Assembly (NCBI RefSeq): GCF_000001735.4
Contig: NC_003070.9
Span: 4,216,001 to 4,280,000 of the forward strand
Length of the DNA stretch: 64,000 bases
Reading direction: 5' to 3'
From: Arabidopsis thaliana
Taxonomy: Eukaryota > Streptophyta > Magnoliopsida > Brassicales > Brassicaceae
Part shown: piece after piece, positions 34,445 to 46,592 of the stretch
Layout of the letters: every line of letters starts with the position of its first letter
How positions within the stretch are numbered: position 1 is the stretch's first letter
Position numbers and translations under genes: made by a program
Notes under the pieces: model-generated
The model's input: the letters and a program-made list of their open reading frames with translations, nothing else
Told to the model about the DNA's origin: nothing
The model's database searches: none

Positions 34445-35358
34445 TGAAGCTTTTTCCCTTTTTTTGAGCAAAGATTGCATAGGAAATGTGCAGATAAGTT
34501 TATTCTTTTGGGATTTTCCAGTTTTAGATTTACGTTTGTTCAATGAAATTGTTACTCTGGTTTACACAATACCACACCGAGAATACTACTATTAAGGATG
34601 AGGGAAAATAGATCAGGATTACAAAGTTCATTCTACAGGCGAGATCAAACTCCTATAGTTATCATAAACTCATACTTTGTCACAAACACATTTAAAATGT
34701 TGAGTTTAAAATATCAAATTGTGATCATCTCTCTGGACTTGAGTTTAGAATATTCACTCTCAGTATCTCTTAGCAATACTCTGATTTGGAATCTCATGGC
34801 TCCTTACGACTCTTTTGCGAATCCAATTCAACAACATTGAACCGGTTTAGCTGGTTAACTTACTAACTCAGCGAAACACTGCGTTTTAATAATTTACCTC
34901 TTATCCACAAAACGCTGCCGTTTCGGTTGTTATGGTTAGTCGGCCTTGAATTCGTTGGCTGCGACGACAGAGACAGATATATAAGTCGGAAGCCACTAGA
35001 AAAAGACGGTGGCGTTTTGTATCGCTGATCAGATTTCATAAACCACGACTGACTTCTCCTGCTCGCCGATCAGATCTCCGACGAAGGTAACGGATTCCGA
35101 TTGTTGTAACCAATGTAGAAACCTTAAATGAATCGGCAAATTCCCAAGCTAAAAATTTGTATTGCAAGTTTCTGATAATCTCTGCTTTTAAATTCCCAAT
35201 GTATTAATTCTGCGATTTCAGAACTAGAATCGATCTCTCATCTTCTGAATTTTGGTTTACGAGGTGTAATTAATTGGTCAAAAGCTCAAAATCTGAAGAA
35301 TAGTTTTAAGTTTACAAGTCTTTTTTTGTGTGCAGTTTTTGATTAAGAGAGGAAGAAG
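34445..35358. other. Intergenic, receptor kinase to VPS18
   Basis: About 0.9 kb with the kinase 3' UTR and the VPS18 promoter and leader. The leader appears to carry an intron, with an acceptor TGTGCAG at about 35335 shortly before the ATG at 35359 and a possible donor GAAGGTAACG near 35085. No other gene seen. Confidence 0.5.
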
Positions 35359-38300
35359 ATGGATCAAGGAAGGCAAGTGTTTTCAGTAGATCTTCTCGAG
35401 AGATATGCGACAAAGAATCGTGGCATGATTACATGTATGGCTGCTGGGAATGATGTAATTGTTCTTGGAACAAGTAAAGGATGGATTATCCGGTATGATT
35501 TCGGAGTTGGGAGTTCTAATGGTATTTGTTCATTTTGTCATTCTTTTTCTTTTTTTTTGTGCGAATTCTAATTTTGTCATTTTTGTTTGTTAATTCAGTA
35601 GTGAAAAAATAGACAAATCTTTTTTCTCTTTGGGTATAGATATTGATCTCGCTGTTGGTCGAACTGGGGAGCAATCAATTCACAAGGTTTTTGTTGATCC
35701 TGGTGGTAGTCATTGCATTGCTACAGTCACTGGTGTTGGAGGAGCTGAAACTTTTTATACTCATGCAAAGTGGCTTAAGCCGCGTGTGTTGAGCCGTTTG
35801 AAAGGTTTGCTCGTTAATGCCGTGGCTTGGAATAGACAGCAGATAACTGAAGGTTATGCTTTTGGTGTGATATGATGAGTCTTCTTATTGATGTTTTTCT
35901 CACATGGATCCATATTGATTTTGTTTTGGTCTTTCCCTGGATTCAGTTTCTACTAAGGAGATCATTCTGGGCACTCAGGATGGGCAGCTGTTTGAGATGG
36001 CCGTGGATGAGAAGGATAAGAGAGAGAAGTACATCAAGTTTTTGTTTGAATTAGAAGAACTTCCTGAAGCCTTCAAGGCTTTGCAGGTACTAAAATTTTA
36101 TACCGAGTTGGAATTATATGTTTCCTCCATTGGTTCATTATTCCAATCACTGTCTTTTATTGAAACAAATGTGTAGATGGAAACGGCCAACATAAGCAGT
36201 GGGATGAGGTACTATGTGATGGCTGTAACCCCTACTCGACTCTACTCGTTTACAGGGATTGGAACATTAGAAGTAAGCTAAACTCTGTTCTGTTATGTGA
36301 TGACTTCTGTACCCAATGATTTTACTTAGGAACATTAAATGTCATGCTAGTAAAATCAAATGCTTATCATGGAATGAAATGGTAGCATTAGGAGATAAGT
36401 GGAAGGTCACAATATATTATTGAACGGGATCCATTTTATTCGCCAATGGTTGGGCTTCAAATGTCAAACATGATTGTTCCTCCTTTCAAATTTGGCATAA
36501 AAAAATTAGATATAACGGCTTATAGTTTAGCTCTTTGTTGCTTCAAAATCCATGATCTTTGCCAAGTGTGAATTAACTTTTCTTGCATTTAATTTCTAAC
36601 CACTAAGTGTTTACTCCAGTCTGTTTTTGCTAGTTATAAAGAACGAGCAGTTCATTTTATGGAACTTCCTGGTGAAATACCAAATAGGCAAGTGCTTGAT
36701 TACCTTAGGCTCATTTTGCGTATTAAAGAAATCACAAAGTGTAACTCTACCCTCTTAACATGTAATGTTTATCGTTTTTCAGTGAACTACATTTCTTTAT
36801 AAAGCAACGAAGAGCGGTGCATTTTGCATGGTTATCAGGGACAGGAATTTATCATGGTGGCCTAAATTTTGGAGCTCAGCACAGGTAGAATGACAGTACC
36901 AATGTCCCTCTGAAATTATTTGGATCTTTCTATTTGTTTCCCACTTTCATATTTTTGGTTATTTTGTTCTGTAATTTAATTGAAACTTGTTGGTAGTTAT
37001 CCAAATGGCGATGAGAACTTTGTGGAGAACAAAGCACTCTTGGACTACTCAAAACTGAGTGATGGAACTGAAGCAGTCAAGCCTGGTTCGATGGCACTCT
37101 CTGAGTATCATTTCTTGCTTCTTATTGGGAATAAGGTTAAGGTATGTGTAAACACATGAGGTTGATATATTCCTCGTGTATGTATCATTTGATCTGGCTT
37201 CATATAAGTGTTTTGTTTCATTAATATGCTTACTCATTCCTTAATTGTGGGGGTAGGTTGTCAATCGGATAAGTGAACAAATCATTGAAGAGCTCCAGTT
37301 TGATATCACCTCAGATTCAGTTTCAAGGGGCATAATTGGACTTTGCAGTGATGCCTCTGCTAACGTTTTCTATGCATATGATCAAAATTCGATATTCCAG
37401 GTGTGTATTGGCTTACTCATTTATGTGGTTGTAAAACTTCCTCAGTAAATTTATCTGATATCTTCTGCTTTCACTTCTCATTTTCGGCTTTGGATATATT
37501 CTTTAGGTTTCTGTGATTGACGAAGGACGAGATATGTGGAAGGTTTACCTGGACTTGAAAGTCTATGCTGCAGCTTTAGCAAACTGTCGTGACCCTCTCC
37601 AGAGAGACCAAGTTTATTTAGTTCAGGTGATCCCTTGACACCATCGGTTAAGTTAATAGGCATTGATTTAGGTGCCACCGTGTCATATTGCTGTCACCTG
37701 CCCATAGAAACTTGACGGGAAGAATCTCTCTGGTTTTGATTATGTGTGATTGGGCTCCTTCTGTTGTAGGCAGAATCTGCATTCACCGACAAGGAATATC
37801 TGCGAGCAGCATCATTCTACGCCAAAGTAATTTCTAGTTCCTCTGTTTTACTTTGTTCTTTCATGATGTAATTCATCATTGACCTGGTACAGTGTTTTCT
37901 TTGCAGATCAATTATGTAATATCTTTTGAGGAGGTCACTTTGAAGTTTATTAGTATCAACGAACCGGTAAACATTTACGTTTGTATCGTTGCTAGTTTTA
38001 TTTTTATAACATAAAGAAATCTCTAATCCAGTGCGTGCTATTTAGGAAAGAAAAATGTGTTTCATTTGTGGGCTTGGAATATTCACTGCCGTTTGTTCCT
38101 TATGTGATTGCAGGAAGCTTTGAGGACGTTCTTGTTGCATAAGCTTGATAATCTTTCAAAGGATGATAAATGCCAAATAACGATGATATCAACATGGGCA
38201 ACTGAGCTATATCTGGACAAGGTTTAGCTTTTGCTGTCTCTGGTCTCACTTCTCATTAAACATAGATTTGGAAAACATCTATTATTCCCTTAATTCCTCT

Positions 38301-41201
38301 CATTGATTTCGTCCCCGATTTACTTTCTGAGTTGTTATATCTTGTTACTCTGTCTCATATTCCTTGAATGCGAATATAGATAAATCGGCTGCTTTTGGAA
38401 GATGACACTGCTATAGAAAATCGTGACTCGGAGTATCACTCAGTCATTCAAGAATTCCGTGCTTTCATGAGCGATTGCAAGGATGAATTGGACGAGGCAA
38501 CCACAGTGAAAATTCTGGAGAGGTAAATTCCACAAGTATCCCAGGCGATCTATTAAATTCTATCTTTCAGTCAGTGAGCACACTGACCTTCATGATGATG
38601 TGTATTGTTTTCTGGGATAATATGTTCTCTTAAATACTGTTTTCAGAACATCTCATAGGATACCTTGCTTGCGGTAAACACTTTCTTCTTATCTATCTCT
38701 TTTTTGTTCTCTTGTAGTTATGGTCGGGTTGAGGAATTGGTATATTTTGCAAACTTGAAGGAGCAGTATGAAATTGTAGTTCTCCATTATATTCAGGTGA
38801 ATGGCATGAAATTTTTTTCTTTTCTTGATTGATCCATATAGATACAACAATATCTTACACAGAGTTGTTCAGTTTACATTATAAGCTTTTTCTTTGTCCA
38901 TTAGCAAGGGGAAGCAAAGAAAGCATTGGAAGTGCTCCAAAAATCTTCAGTTTCAGTTGAACTCCAGGTGTGTAAAAATTAGCATTGGGATCTTGTGAAA
39001 TTATGGAGTCTCCCAATCTTTGTTTTGTCCTGAACTATAATATAATTTGCACATTCCAGTATCAATTTGCGCCAGAACTTATTATGCTTGACGCATATGA
39101 AACCGTGGAATCATGGATGGCCAACAAAAATCTTAATCCAAGGAGATTAATTACTGCAATGATGCGTTACTCGAGCGGACCTCATGCAAAGTAATGTCCC
39201 ACATCTTAACTACTGTATATTTCTATTCACGTTGTGTTACTAATCTCGCCAATAAATCCTCCAAAAAAATTTCAGGAACGAGACACATGAGGTCATCAAA
39301 TATCTTGAGTTTTGCGTCCACCGTCTGCATAACGAGGATCCAGGGATTCACAGTTTACTTCTCTCATTATATGCCAAGCAGGTTTGGTTGCTTTCCGTCT
39401 ACAAAATTCTTTGATTACCTGAAAATTTAGACGTCTGTAAGTAATCTGCAAAGCATATTTAGGATTACTGTCTCTTTTCTCTTTTTTTCCACTTGTAAGA
39501 CTGTGAGTCCGTGACAAGAGGTTGCTAAAGTGATAAATAATGGTTCTCTTTATATATATAATTAGGAAGATGACGGTGCCCTCCTCCGTTTTCTGCAATG
39601 CAAATTTGGGAAAGGACGAGAGAATGGTCCCGAATTTTTCTATGATCCCAAATATGCATTGCGCCTATGTCTCAAGGAAAGGAGAACCCGTGCCTGTGTC
39701 CATATATACAGCATGATGTCTATGCATGAAGAGGCAGTAGCCCTTGCTCTTCAGGTAAGAAATCCATTTAATAACAAAAGAAAAGTATTTTTCACTTCCT
39801 TCTCCTACGTGCGATCTTTAACTTAAAACGTTTTTTGAAACAAAATTGTTACTGAAAGCCATATTTTATGATGCCAGTGTGCAGAGAGTTTGGTTGATCA
39901 TTTGAAAACGGTTTCTGTTTTACAGATTGATCCGGAACTTGCTATGGCTGAGGCTGATAAGGTCGAAGATGATGAAGACTTGAGAAAGAAGCTGTGGCTG
40001 ATGGTTGCAAAGCATGTCGTCAAGCAGGAAAAGGGAGCTAAAAGGGAAAACATACGAAAAGCTATTGCCTTTCTCAAGGAAACTGATGGCCTTCTAAAGA
40101 TTGAAGATATTTTGCCTTTCTTTCCGGACTTTGCCTTAATTGATGACTTCAAGGTTAGTCAACGTTTCCTCTTTTCCAGACACACACGCTCTGGCTTGGG
40201 CCAAACAAGTTGCTTCTGTTCTCTTGTAATTTTCTTCAATACGCTTTTGCAGGAAGCGATTTGCTCATCTCTCGAGGATTACAACAAGCAAATAGAACAA
40301 CTGAAAGAGGAGATGAATGATGCCACACGTGGTGCAGATAACATTAGAAATGATATTAGTGCGCTAACTCAAAGATATGCCGTTATTGACCGCGACGAGG
40401 AATGTGGGGTATGATCATCCTAAGATTGAGTAGCCTTTATCTAGCGTCTACCTATTTATAAATATGAATCAATGTTTTCCGAAGCACCAAAATCACTAGC
40501 ACACCTGATCCTTTTCAATGTTGTTACCAGGTTTGTAAACGTAAAATCTTGATGATGAGCGGTGATTTCAGAATGGCCCAGGGATATTCTTCAGCGGGAC
40601 CATTGGCTCCTTTTTATGTCTTTCCTTGTGGGCACTCTTTCCATGCACAGTGCCTGATCACACACGTCACAAGCTGTGCACACGAAGAGCAAGTAAGTCT
40701 TGAAGCATAAGTTCTTGTTATGAGTTCCCTCTATCTCCTTCTGCATATAGATACTGCAAATTTTAGCAATATTTGTTCGTTATTGTGATTCCATTTTTTG
40801 ATTGGTTTTCCCAAAATCTGTCTAGGCCGAGCATATACTCGATCTGCAGAAGCAACTGACATTGCTTGGAAGCGAAACCCGGAGGGATATAAATGGTAAC
40901 CGATCTGATGAACCCATAACAAGCACAACAACTGCAGACAAGGTAGGGACATTTTCTTTTCCTTTTTTAATCTTTTCTTTAACATTTTTCTGTGACCTGA
41001 CATATTTTCTTTACGGTGAGGCAGCTTCGATCAGAGCTAGATGATGCTATTGCCAGCGAATGCCCGTTCTGTGGAGAATTAATGATCAATGAGATCACTC
41101 TGCCTTTTATTAAACCTGAGGATTCACAGTATTCTACTTCATGGGACCTCCGATCAGAGACCAACTTAGCAAACCAGAGGACCATTTCTTTGCCTGTTTG
41201 A
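35359..41201 (+). CDS. VPS18: Vacuolar sorting subunit VPS18 (Pep3/Deep orange)
   Basis: I can chain about 23 short exons from ATG 35359 to TGA 41199-41201, giving close to 990 residues, the family's usual length. The N-terminal half is a beta-propeller-like region (GMITCMAAGNDVIVLGTSKG, then TGEQSIHKVFVDPGGSHCI). The middle is a long alpha-solenoid including the clathrin-repeat region (YGRVEELVYFANLKEQYE and the block RLCLKERRTRACVHIYSMM). The C-terminus has a coiled coil (IEQLKEEMNDATRG) and a RING-like finger: ECGVCKRKI, then PCGHSFHAQCL, then CPFCG. VPS18 is a core of the HOPS and CORVET tethering complexes that drive fusion at vacuole and late endosome. The gene converges on SLAC1 with 225 nt between stop codons. 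I recall it as At1g12470. Confidence 0.94.
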
Positions 41202-41426
41202 TTCATGTCAAACCGTGAATTCTTTCTTGTGTGATCTCTTCTTCAGCTAGCTTTGAAATGTGAATGTGATTTTTGGGTTCTGTATTATTGATGTAGTATT
41301 ACTATTAAACATGCTTCTGGAGATACATACAATATGCTATCTCACCTACTTTTGTCTCTATATCTAAGTGTTTTTCTGAACTATTATTTCGATCTAAAAG
41401 ATACTTCTGTATTCCATGATTTTACA

Positions 41427-43249
41427 TCAGTGATGCGACTCTTCCTCTGCTTCAAAATCTTTTTCTGCAGATATTTTCTTCGCCAGAGCCTGCTTGGTCC
41501 AGCGCTTCAAGTCATAAGCTCTTTTAAAAGGCTTCTTCTCCCTGGTAAGTTTCCTCTTTGTAATGGCAATTGCAAGATCGTTTGGGAACAACGTTTGCCA
41601 GACAAAGGCGTGGAGAAGCGTGGAGACAAACAAAACGCAGACCATCGCTGTGGAAATGAAGGAAAGAGTGAGTGCTAGAGCCCGGCTCGGGTAACCAGGT
41701 ACTGCCTCTGCATACTTTATTGTTGCTACGGATGCTGTTGTCATAGGAAAAGTATATGACCACCACGCCACTGAGAACCTGCAAAACCCCGTAGCCACTT
41801 AGTATCATCAACATATATCTTCAACCAAGAATATTTAAACCCGAGATGGACTTACTTAAATCCAGTGAAGAAATTGATCCGAGCAACTAGGGATATGTAT
41901 AGGAAGAGTGCAATGAAGAAGCAAGTTCTTGAACATCCGTCGAATTGGCCATATATCGTGTTCCAAGCAATACTTGCTGCTGATGGGGCAGCAATGAACA
42001 TAGAGTAAACAGGATGAAGCTCTTTAGGAAGAGCTTCACTGGTGGGAAGTCTCTGATAAAGTGTTACAAACACAACCAAGTAATGTGCAAAACCTACTGC
42101 CCATAGAAACTTAGCTACTTCATCCCATCCAACTTTTGAAGCTAAGATGGCCCCGACGAAATTCCCTACAACAGAAAGATGAGAAGATGGGTTTGCGACT
42201 TTGCATAGTCGCCTCTTCCCTCCCGAAAGCCATTGCCCGTAGATCTTTAGCTCGAGGAAGAAATAAGGACCCATGAAAACACACCAAATGGCGGGATGGA
42301 GGTATTTTCGGTTTGGTGAGAACATGGGAGGTACGCTAATGGCTAGGAACATGCAAACCACCCAAGGAGCGAAGAAGAAGTTGACTCGAACAGGATGAAA
42401 ATACTCTCTTTTGACAGCTTCAAAGTAGAAGATGCATTTGAGTATGTAAGTGAAGGACACAGAGACTAAAACTACCAGTGAAAATAGCCATACAACTAAG
42501 TTAATCAATGGTGTGATGTGTAAAAAGTTTGTTGCAGGACTTTTCGCTAGGGCAAGCCACAAGACAGCTTGACTGCTAAGTCCCAAACAGATACCGAAGC
42601 ATCCAATTGGGAACCTTAGGAGAAACGGCCATTGCTCCTCTTTTGGAAGCAGAATATCTTCATTGTCCTGCAAGAGAGTACAATTGGAACTAACTGATAA
42701 TTAAGTTTTGAAGAGAGAAAGAGAAAGAAGAAGAGTTGTTACCTTGACTTCATCCAATTCAGGTCCTCTAAGAGCAGCAAAGTATCTTCCTGCAGAAACA
42801 TTTTCATTTATAGAATCATCTTTGGTCTCACCATCTTCAGTTCTTAAAGAATTCTCAATGTCTCTCTCCCTTATTATAGAAGGCAATAAAGACTTTTGTT
42901 TGCTGAGCGTTGATTTAGTCCTAAACATACTAAAATCTGTTTTCCGACCATCTCCACCGTTGATGATTCCACCTGATTCAAACCCGCCAAAGCTACGACC
43001 ACTCCTCGGTAAACTCTTTTTGTCATCTCTTTCTCTAGATTCTCTGTTGAGCACTGAGAAACCTGTCTCTAGCGAAACCTGTCTGCTAAAACCTCTGAAT
43101 GGTCTTTGTTTCCCTCGGTTTGGTCCTCTGTTTCCAGAGAATCTCTTGTTGTTGTTGTTCTCTTGCTGTTGCAGTTCTTGCTCTGCTTCATCTTCAACTT
43201 CATTGATGTCGGCGAAAGTGGAATGAGCATTTGACTGTTTCCTCTCCAT
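41427..43249 (-). CDS. SLAC1: Guard-cell slow anion channel SLAC1
   Basis: Three exons on the minus strand (43249-42743, 42667-41856, 41778-41427) encode 556 residues. The N-terminal tail (1-185) is hydrophilic and Ser/Arg-rich and carries the regulatory serines known from SLAC1, Ser59 (FSRQVS) and Ser120 (LSKQKS), both phosphorylated by OST1 or calcium-dependent kinases in ABA signalling. Ten hydrophobic helices of the TDT/TehA fold follow. The pore-gating Phe450 lies in WWSYTFPM, and Gly194, mutated in a known slac1 allele, is in IGCFGICLG. SLAC1 sits in the guard-cell plasma membrane and releases chloride and nitrate to close stomata. Residue counts match the published numbering exactly, which supports the exon borders and start. 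The second half of a partial duplicate lies upstream at 46147-46592. Locus recalled as At1g12480. Confidence 0.98.
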
Positions 43250-44755
43250 TGATCAGAGCAATTTGATAATTTGAAACACAAGAGAAGATATTTTTCTTCT
43301 AGTATGGAAAGGAAACATGTTAATGTATATAGAAAGATGCAATGGACTAAGTTAAAAAAAGCAAAGTTTGTGGTTAAGGGGCACGAGAAAGCTTGGTGAA
43401 TGGTGTGAGTTAATGCGTATGTGAACCAAAACTTTCCTGGAAAGTTTCTTAGGTTTCTCGTGAAAGCTTTTCGATCCAAACTACTTGGAAAAGGTGAGAG
43501 ACGATGAAAAAAAAAAAAAAAAAAAGGCCGTTCCATTAGTCACGAGATTCAAATGCAACCAAAGTCAATTTGCTCTTTTCTATACAAAACATAATTTGAG
43601 TCGTTAATTCGATTTCTGTTAGCTCCTCTTGTTTGGTTAAAACTTATAAACTTAACATATAATACTAACATTTTGGAAAAAGGGGTCGAAAGATTAAAGC
43701 AACCAAACATATGTGCAGAAATATGAATGGCATATATTCTTCTTCTTTGTAAGAGATTTTTCTATGAATTTCGTTCCAAAATGCTTTACGTTTTCCCTTT
43801 ATCCAAACAAAAAACTTTGATCAATGAACTCAAAATAATACAAAAGTGATATAATAAATCATCAAATAGCCTCGCATGGATTAGGAGTCATAGGACCATA
43901 AGACAAACTCACATAAGCCGTGATTATTTTCACAACTTCTTGAATAATATGATACAATCTATAATTTATAATTTATAATGTTTGTTTATGAATCAGGTTT
44001 AAAACAATATTCGGACTGTTGATTAATAAAAAATTACAAATATAAGCTAAGCTTGAGATCGAACCCTCACACATTGAAGGTAGATTGCCACAGAGATGAC
44101 CACTATACCGCCACAAGTTTTGTAAGAGTAACGCCCCTAAGTTGTTCTAAACCTTGGCATTTATAGCCTGTAGTTTTTGTTTTTATAGTAAACAAAAAGT
44201 TGTAATGTAACCTTACTTCATATAGCTCTAACAATATATGAGTGTTGTGAAATGGGAATACTTATGGGATTAGATTGTTAACCATATATATAAGGTTTGA
44301 GATCATTAGGGTGTGTTTACAAAATCTATATTCTTGCAATACCTAATGTTTTCAAAACCCACAACATTAGTGAAGAATTATTGCATGAATCTCTTAGACT
44401 TGCAAAGTAGATTCTTATTTAGCGTTCGTGGCTTTTTGGTTCGACATTATTGGAAGCAACCGGAAAGCAGGCAGACCCAGTCAGAATAGTGGTGGGTCCC
44501 ACGATGTGTCGAATAATATATATCTGATCCTGAAGACAAGATCATGACCGTCGGTTTAAAACACGTAATTGGGTTCCAAGGCTTTATGAAAACCCTAGAA
44601 GTAAAAGGGAAAACCGAAAAACAGAGAGATAGGGTTCAAAGCGGTTAGGAAGATCCTTTTTCCTTAAGGAAAAGGAAATCAAGGATAAAGAAGAATTATT
44701 CTTTTCCTGGTTATAAATAAGCAAGCCCCTGTTCAACAAAACAATCACAAAAAGA
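43250..44755. other. SLAC1 promoter region and SINE-bearing spacer
   Basis: 1.5 kb upstream of SLAC1, also upstream of the F-box pseudogene. It contains a poly-A tract of about 20 (43506-43525) just before the segment 43507-43790 that is duplicated at 46291-46592, and a tRNA-derived SINE fragment around 44055-44113. A TATA-like TATAAATAA (44712-44720) stands before the F-box start. Confidence 0.6.
44040..44120 (-). mobile_element. tRNA-derived SINE fragment
   Basis: On the minus strand the sequence has the two internal RNA polymerase III promoter boxes of a tRNA: box A TGGCGGTATAGTGG (44113-44100) and box B GGTTCGATCTC (44065-44055), spaced as in a tRNA. It does not fold as a proper tRNA: the arms are degenerate and no acceptor stem pairs. 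This combination marks a tRNA-related SINE. Family and exact borders are not determined; the tail and target-site duplication were not found with confidence. Confidence 0.6.
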
Positions 44756-45869
44756 ATGTCAAAAAAGCAACGCTGCTTGAGGATGGAATCGCTGCCCCAC
44801 GAGGTCGTAGAGCGCATCCTAGAGAAGACTTGCTGTGGATTCTCTGCTGAGATTCACGGCTGTATCGAAACAATGGAAATCATCGATCGAATCTCCATTC
44901 TTCCAACAAAGACAATTGACACAGCGTCAGCAATCAGGTGATCCAGCTCTTCTCATGGTCTCCAGAAGTCGTGAGGATTATTTTAACCCGGATTTAAAAC
45001 ATCTAACTACACTGGTGTTGGGTTCATCATCATCGGTCACCATCCCTACACCTTGGGAGAAGGACAAGGAGAAGGAGAAGGAGAAGGAGAAGGAGGACGA
45101 AGAATTCTTCTTAGTTTCTTTTGATAGCTGTGACGGTCTCGTTTGTCTCTACAAATACTGGAAATCTGGTTATGTGGTCAATCCCACCACTAGATGGTAT
45201 CGCCCTCTTCCTCTCTCTCAATTACAACAACTCCTTATCAGCTTAGGTCGCAGTGTCTTCGAGCTTGGATACACAGTCTGTGATATTGGATTCGGTAAAG
45301 ACAAAATCACGGGCACATACAAACCCGTTTGGTTATACAATTCTTTAGAAATTGGCCTTGAAAACGCTACTACATGCGAGGTTTTCGACTTTAACACCAA
45401 CGCTTGGAGATATGTTTCTCCGACCGCTCCCTATCGGGAGGAAACCAAAATTCTATCTTTCGATCTTCACACTGAAACCTTTCGAGTGGTCTCTAAAGCT
45501 CCTTTTACCAATGTAAAAGCTTTTGATATCGTCATGTGCAATCTCGGCAACCGCTTGTGCGTTTCCGAGAAGAACTGGCCCAACCAAGTGATATGGTCAT
45601 TCAATTCAGGCAACAAGACATGGCACAAAATGTTTTCCATTAATCTTGATGTAACTTCTCATTGGTTTGGTAATCACATAGCCGCGGTCATGCCACTAGC
45701 ACTTTTTTATGAGAAGAAGAAGAAGAAGAAGTTGTTGTTTTATTGTCGTGTGCGAAGTCGAACATTGATGGTATATGATCCCGAAACCGAATCATATGAT
45801 GTTGCTTTCAATGATTACTCCATCGGTTATCCTCTTTGTTATTTCCAGAGTTTAATCTCTATTTCATAA
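44756..45869 (+). pseudogene. F-box gene of the FBA type with a frameshift in the F-box
   Basis: A TATA-like box (44712-44720) precedes ATG 44756. The frame reads MESLPHEVVERILEKT, the first half of an F-box, then goes out of frame and stops at 44941. Its continuation (AVDSLLRFTAVSKQWKS, the second half of the F-box) lies one base away in another frame beginning at 44832 and runs to a stop at 45867-45869. One extra T at 44830-44831 explains the break. The downstream part is a type-3 F-box-associated domain: FFLVSFDSCDGLVCLY, VVNPTTRWYRPLP, and FDFNTNAWRYV. A KE repeat (45058-45093) sits in the middle. F-box proteins recruit substrates to SCF ubiquitin ligases; without an intact F-box any protein from an internal Met (about 44957) could not bind SKP1 normally. 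Could instead be an assembly error or a non-canonical start. Confidence 0.8.
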
Positions 45870-46146
45870 ATCTGATTATTGCCAATGTATTATGGTGTAA
45901 TAATCTTTATTTCTTTTTCCATCCACCGTTTCTTTGTCAGTTTTGCAACTCTTAAAGAGATGATTATGATATATCCAGAGTCTTTTTTTACCAAGGCTGC
46001 TTTTTATGCTTCTAGTTTATCTCACTCAGTTTACTTCCTTACATCCTTTTCAGTGATCGCAATATGCTCTGGAGTCTGTTAAGTTTAAACTTTGGCAGAC
46101 ACTTGAATGACAGAATTTGGTGCAAAAAGGTTTAAACCTGCGTAGA

Positions 46147-46592
46147 CAGGACTTTTCGCTAAGGCACGCCACAAGACAGCTTGACTGCTAAGTCCCAAAA
46201 CATATACCGAAACATCCAATCGGGAACCTTAGAAGAAACGGCCATAGCTCCTCTTTTGGAAGCAGAATGAAGATAATGAAGATATTAAAGAAAAAAAAAC
46301 AAGGCCGTTCCCATTAGTCACGAGATTCAAATGCAAACCAAAGTCAGTTTGCTCTTCTGTCTACAAAACATAATTTGAGTCCGTTAAGTTGGACCGGTTC
46401 GGTTTAGTTAATTCGATTGCTTTTTGCTCTCTTGTTTGGTTAAAACTTATAAACTTAACATATAATACTAACATTTTGGAAAAAGGGGTCGAAAGATTAA
46501 AGCAACCAAACATATGTGCAGAAATATGAATGGCATATATTCTTCTTCTTTGTAAGAGATTTTTCTATGAATTTCGTTCCAAAATGCTTTAC
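46147..46592 (-). pseudogene. Partial, broken duplicate of SLAC1 exon 2 start and upstream DNA
   Basis: 46147-46268 matches SLAC1 42535-42655 (5' part of exon 2, near 90% by eye) with a one-base insertion (CCCAAAACA against CCCAAACA) that would shift the frame. 46291-46592 matches the SLAC1 upstream segment 43507-43790, with a small insertion near 46385-46405. The intervening exon 1 and intron 1 (about 42668-43506, 840 bp) are missing and replaced by about 22 bp, of which 15 nt are an inverted match to SLAC1 42653-42667. Orientation is the same as SLAC1. It cannot encode a channel. Confidence 0.85.

Noticed and set aside
42708-43226. 172-codon frame antisense to SLAC1 exon 1
   Set aside because: Mirror of the real SLAC1 coding frame, whose numbering matches the known protein exactly.
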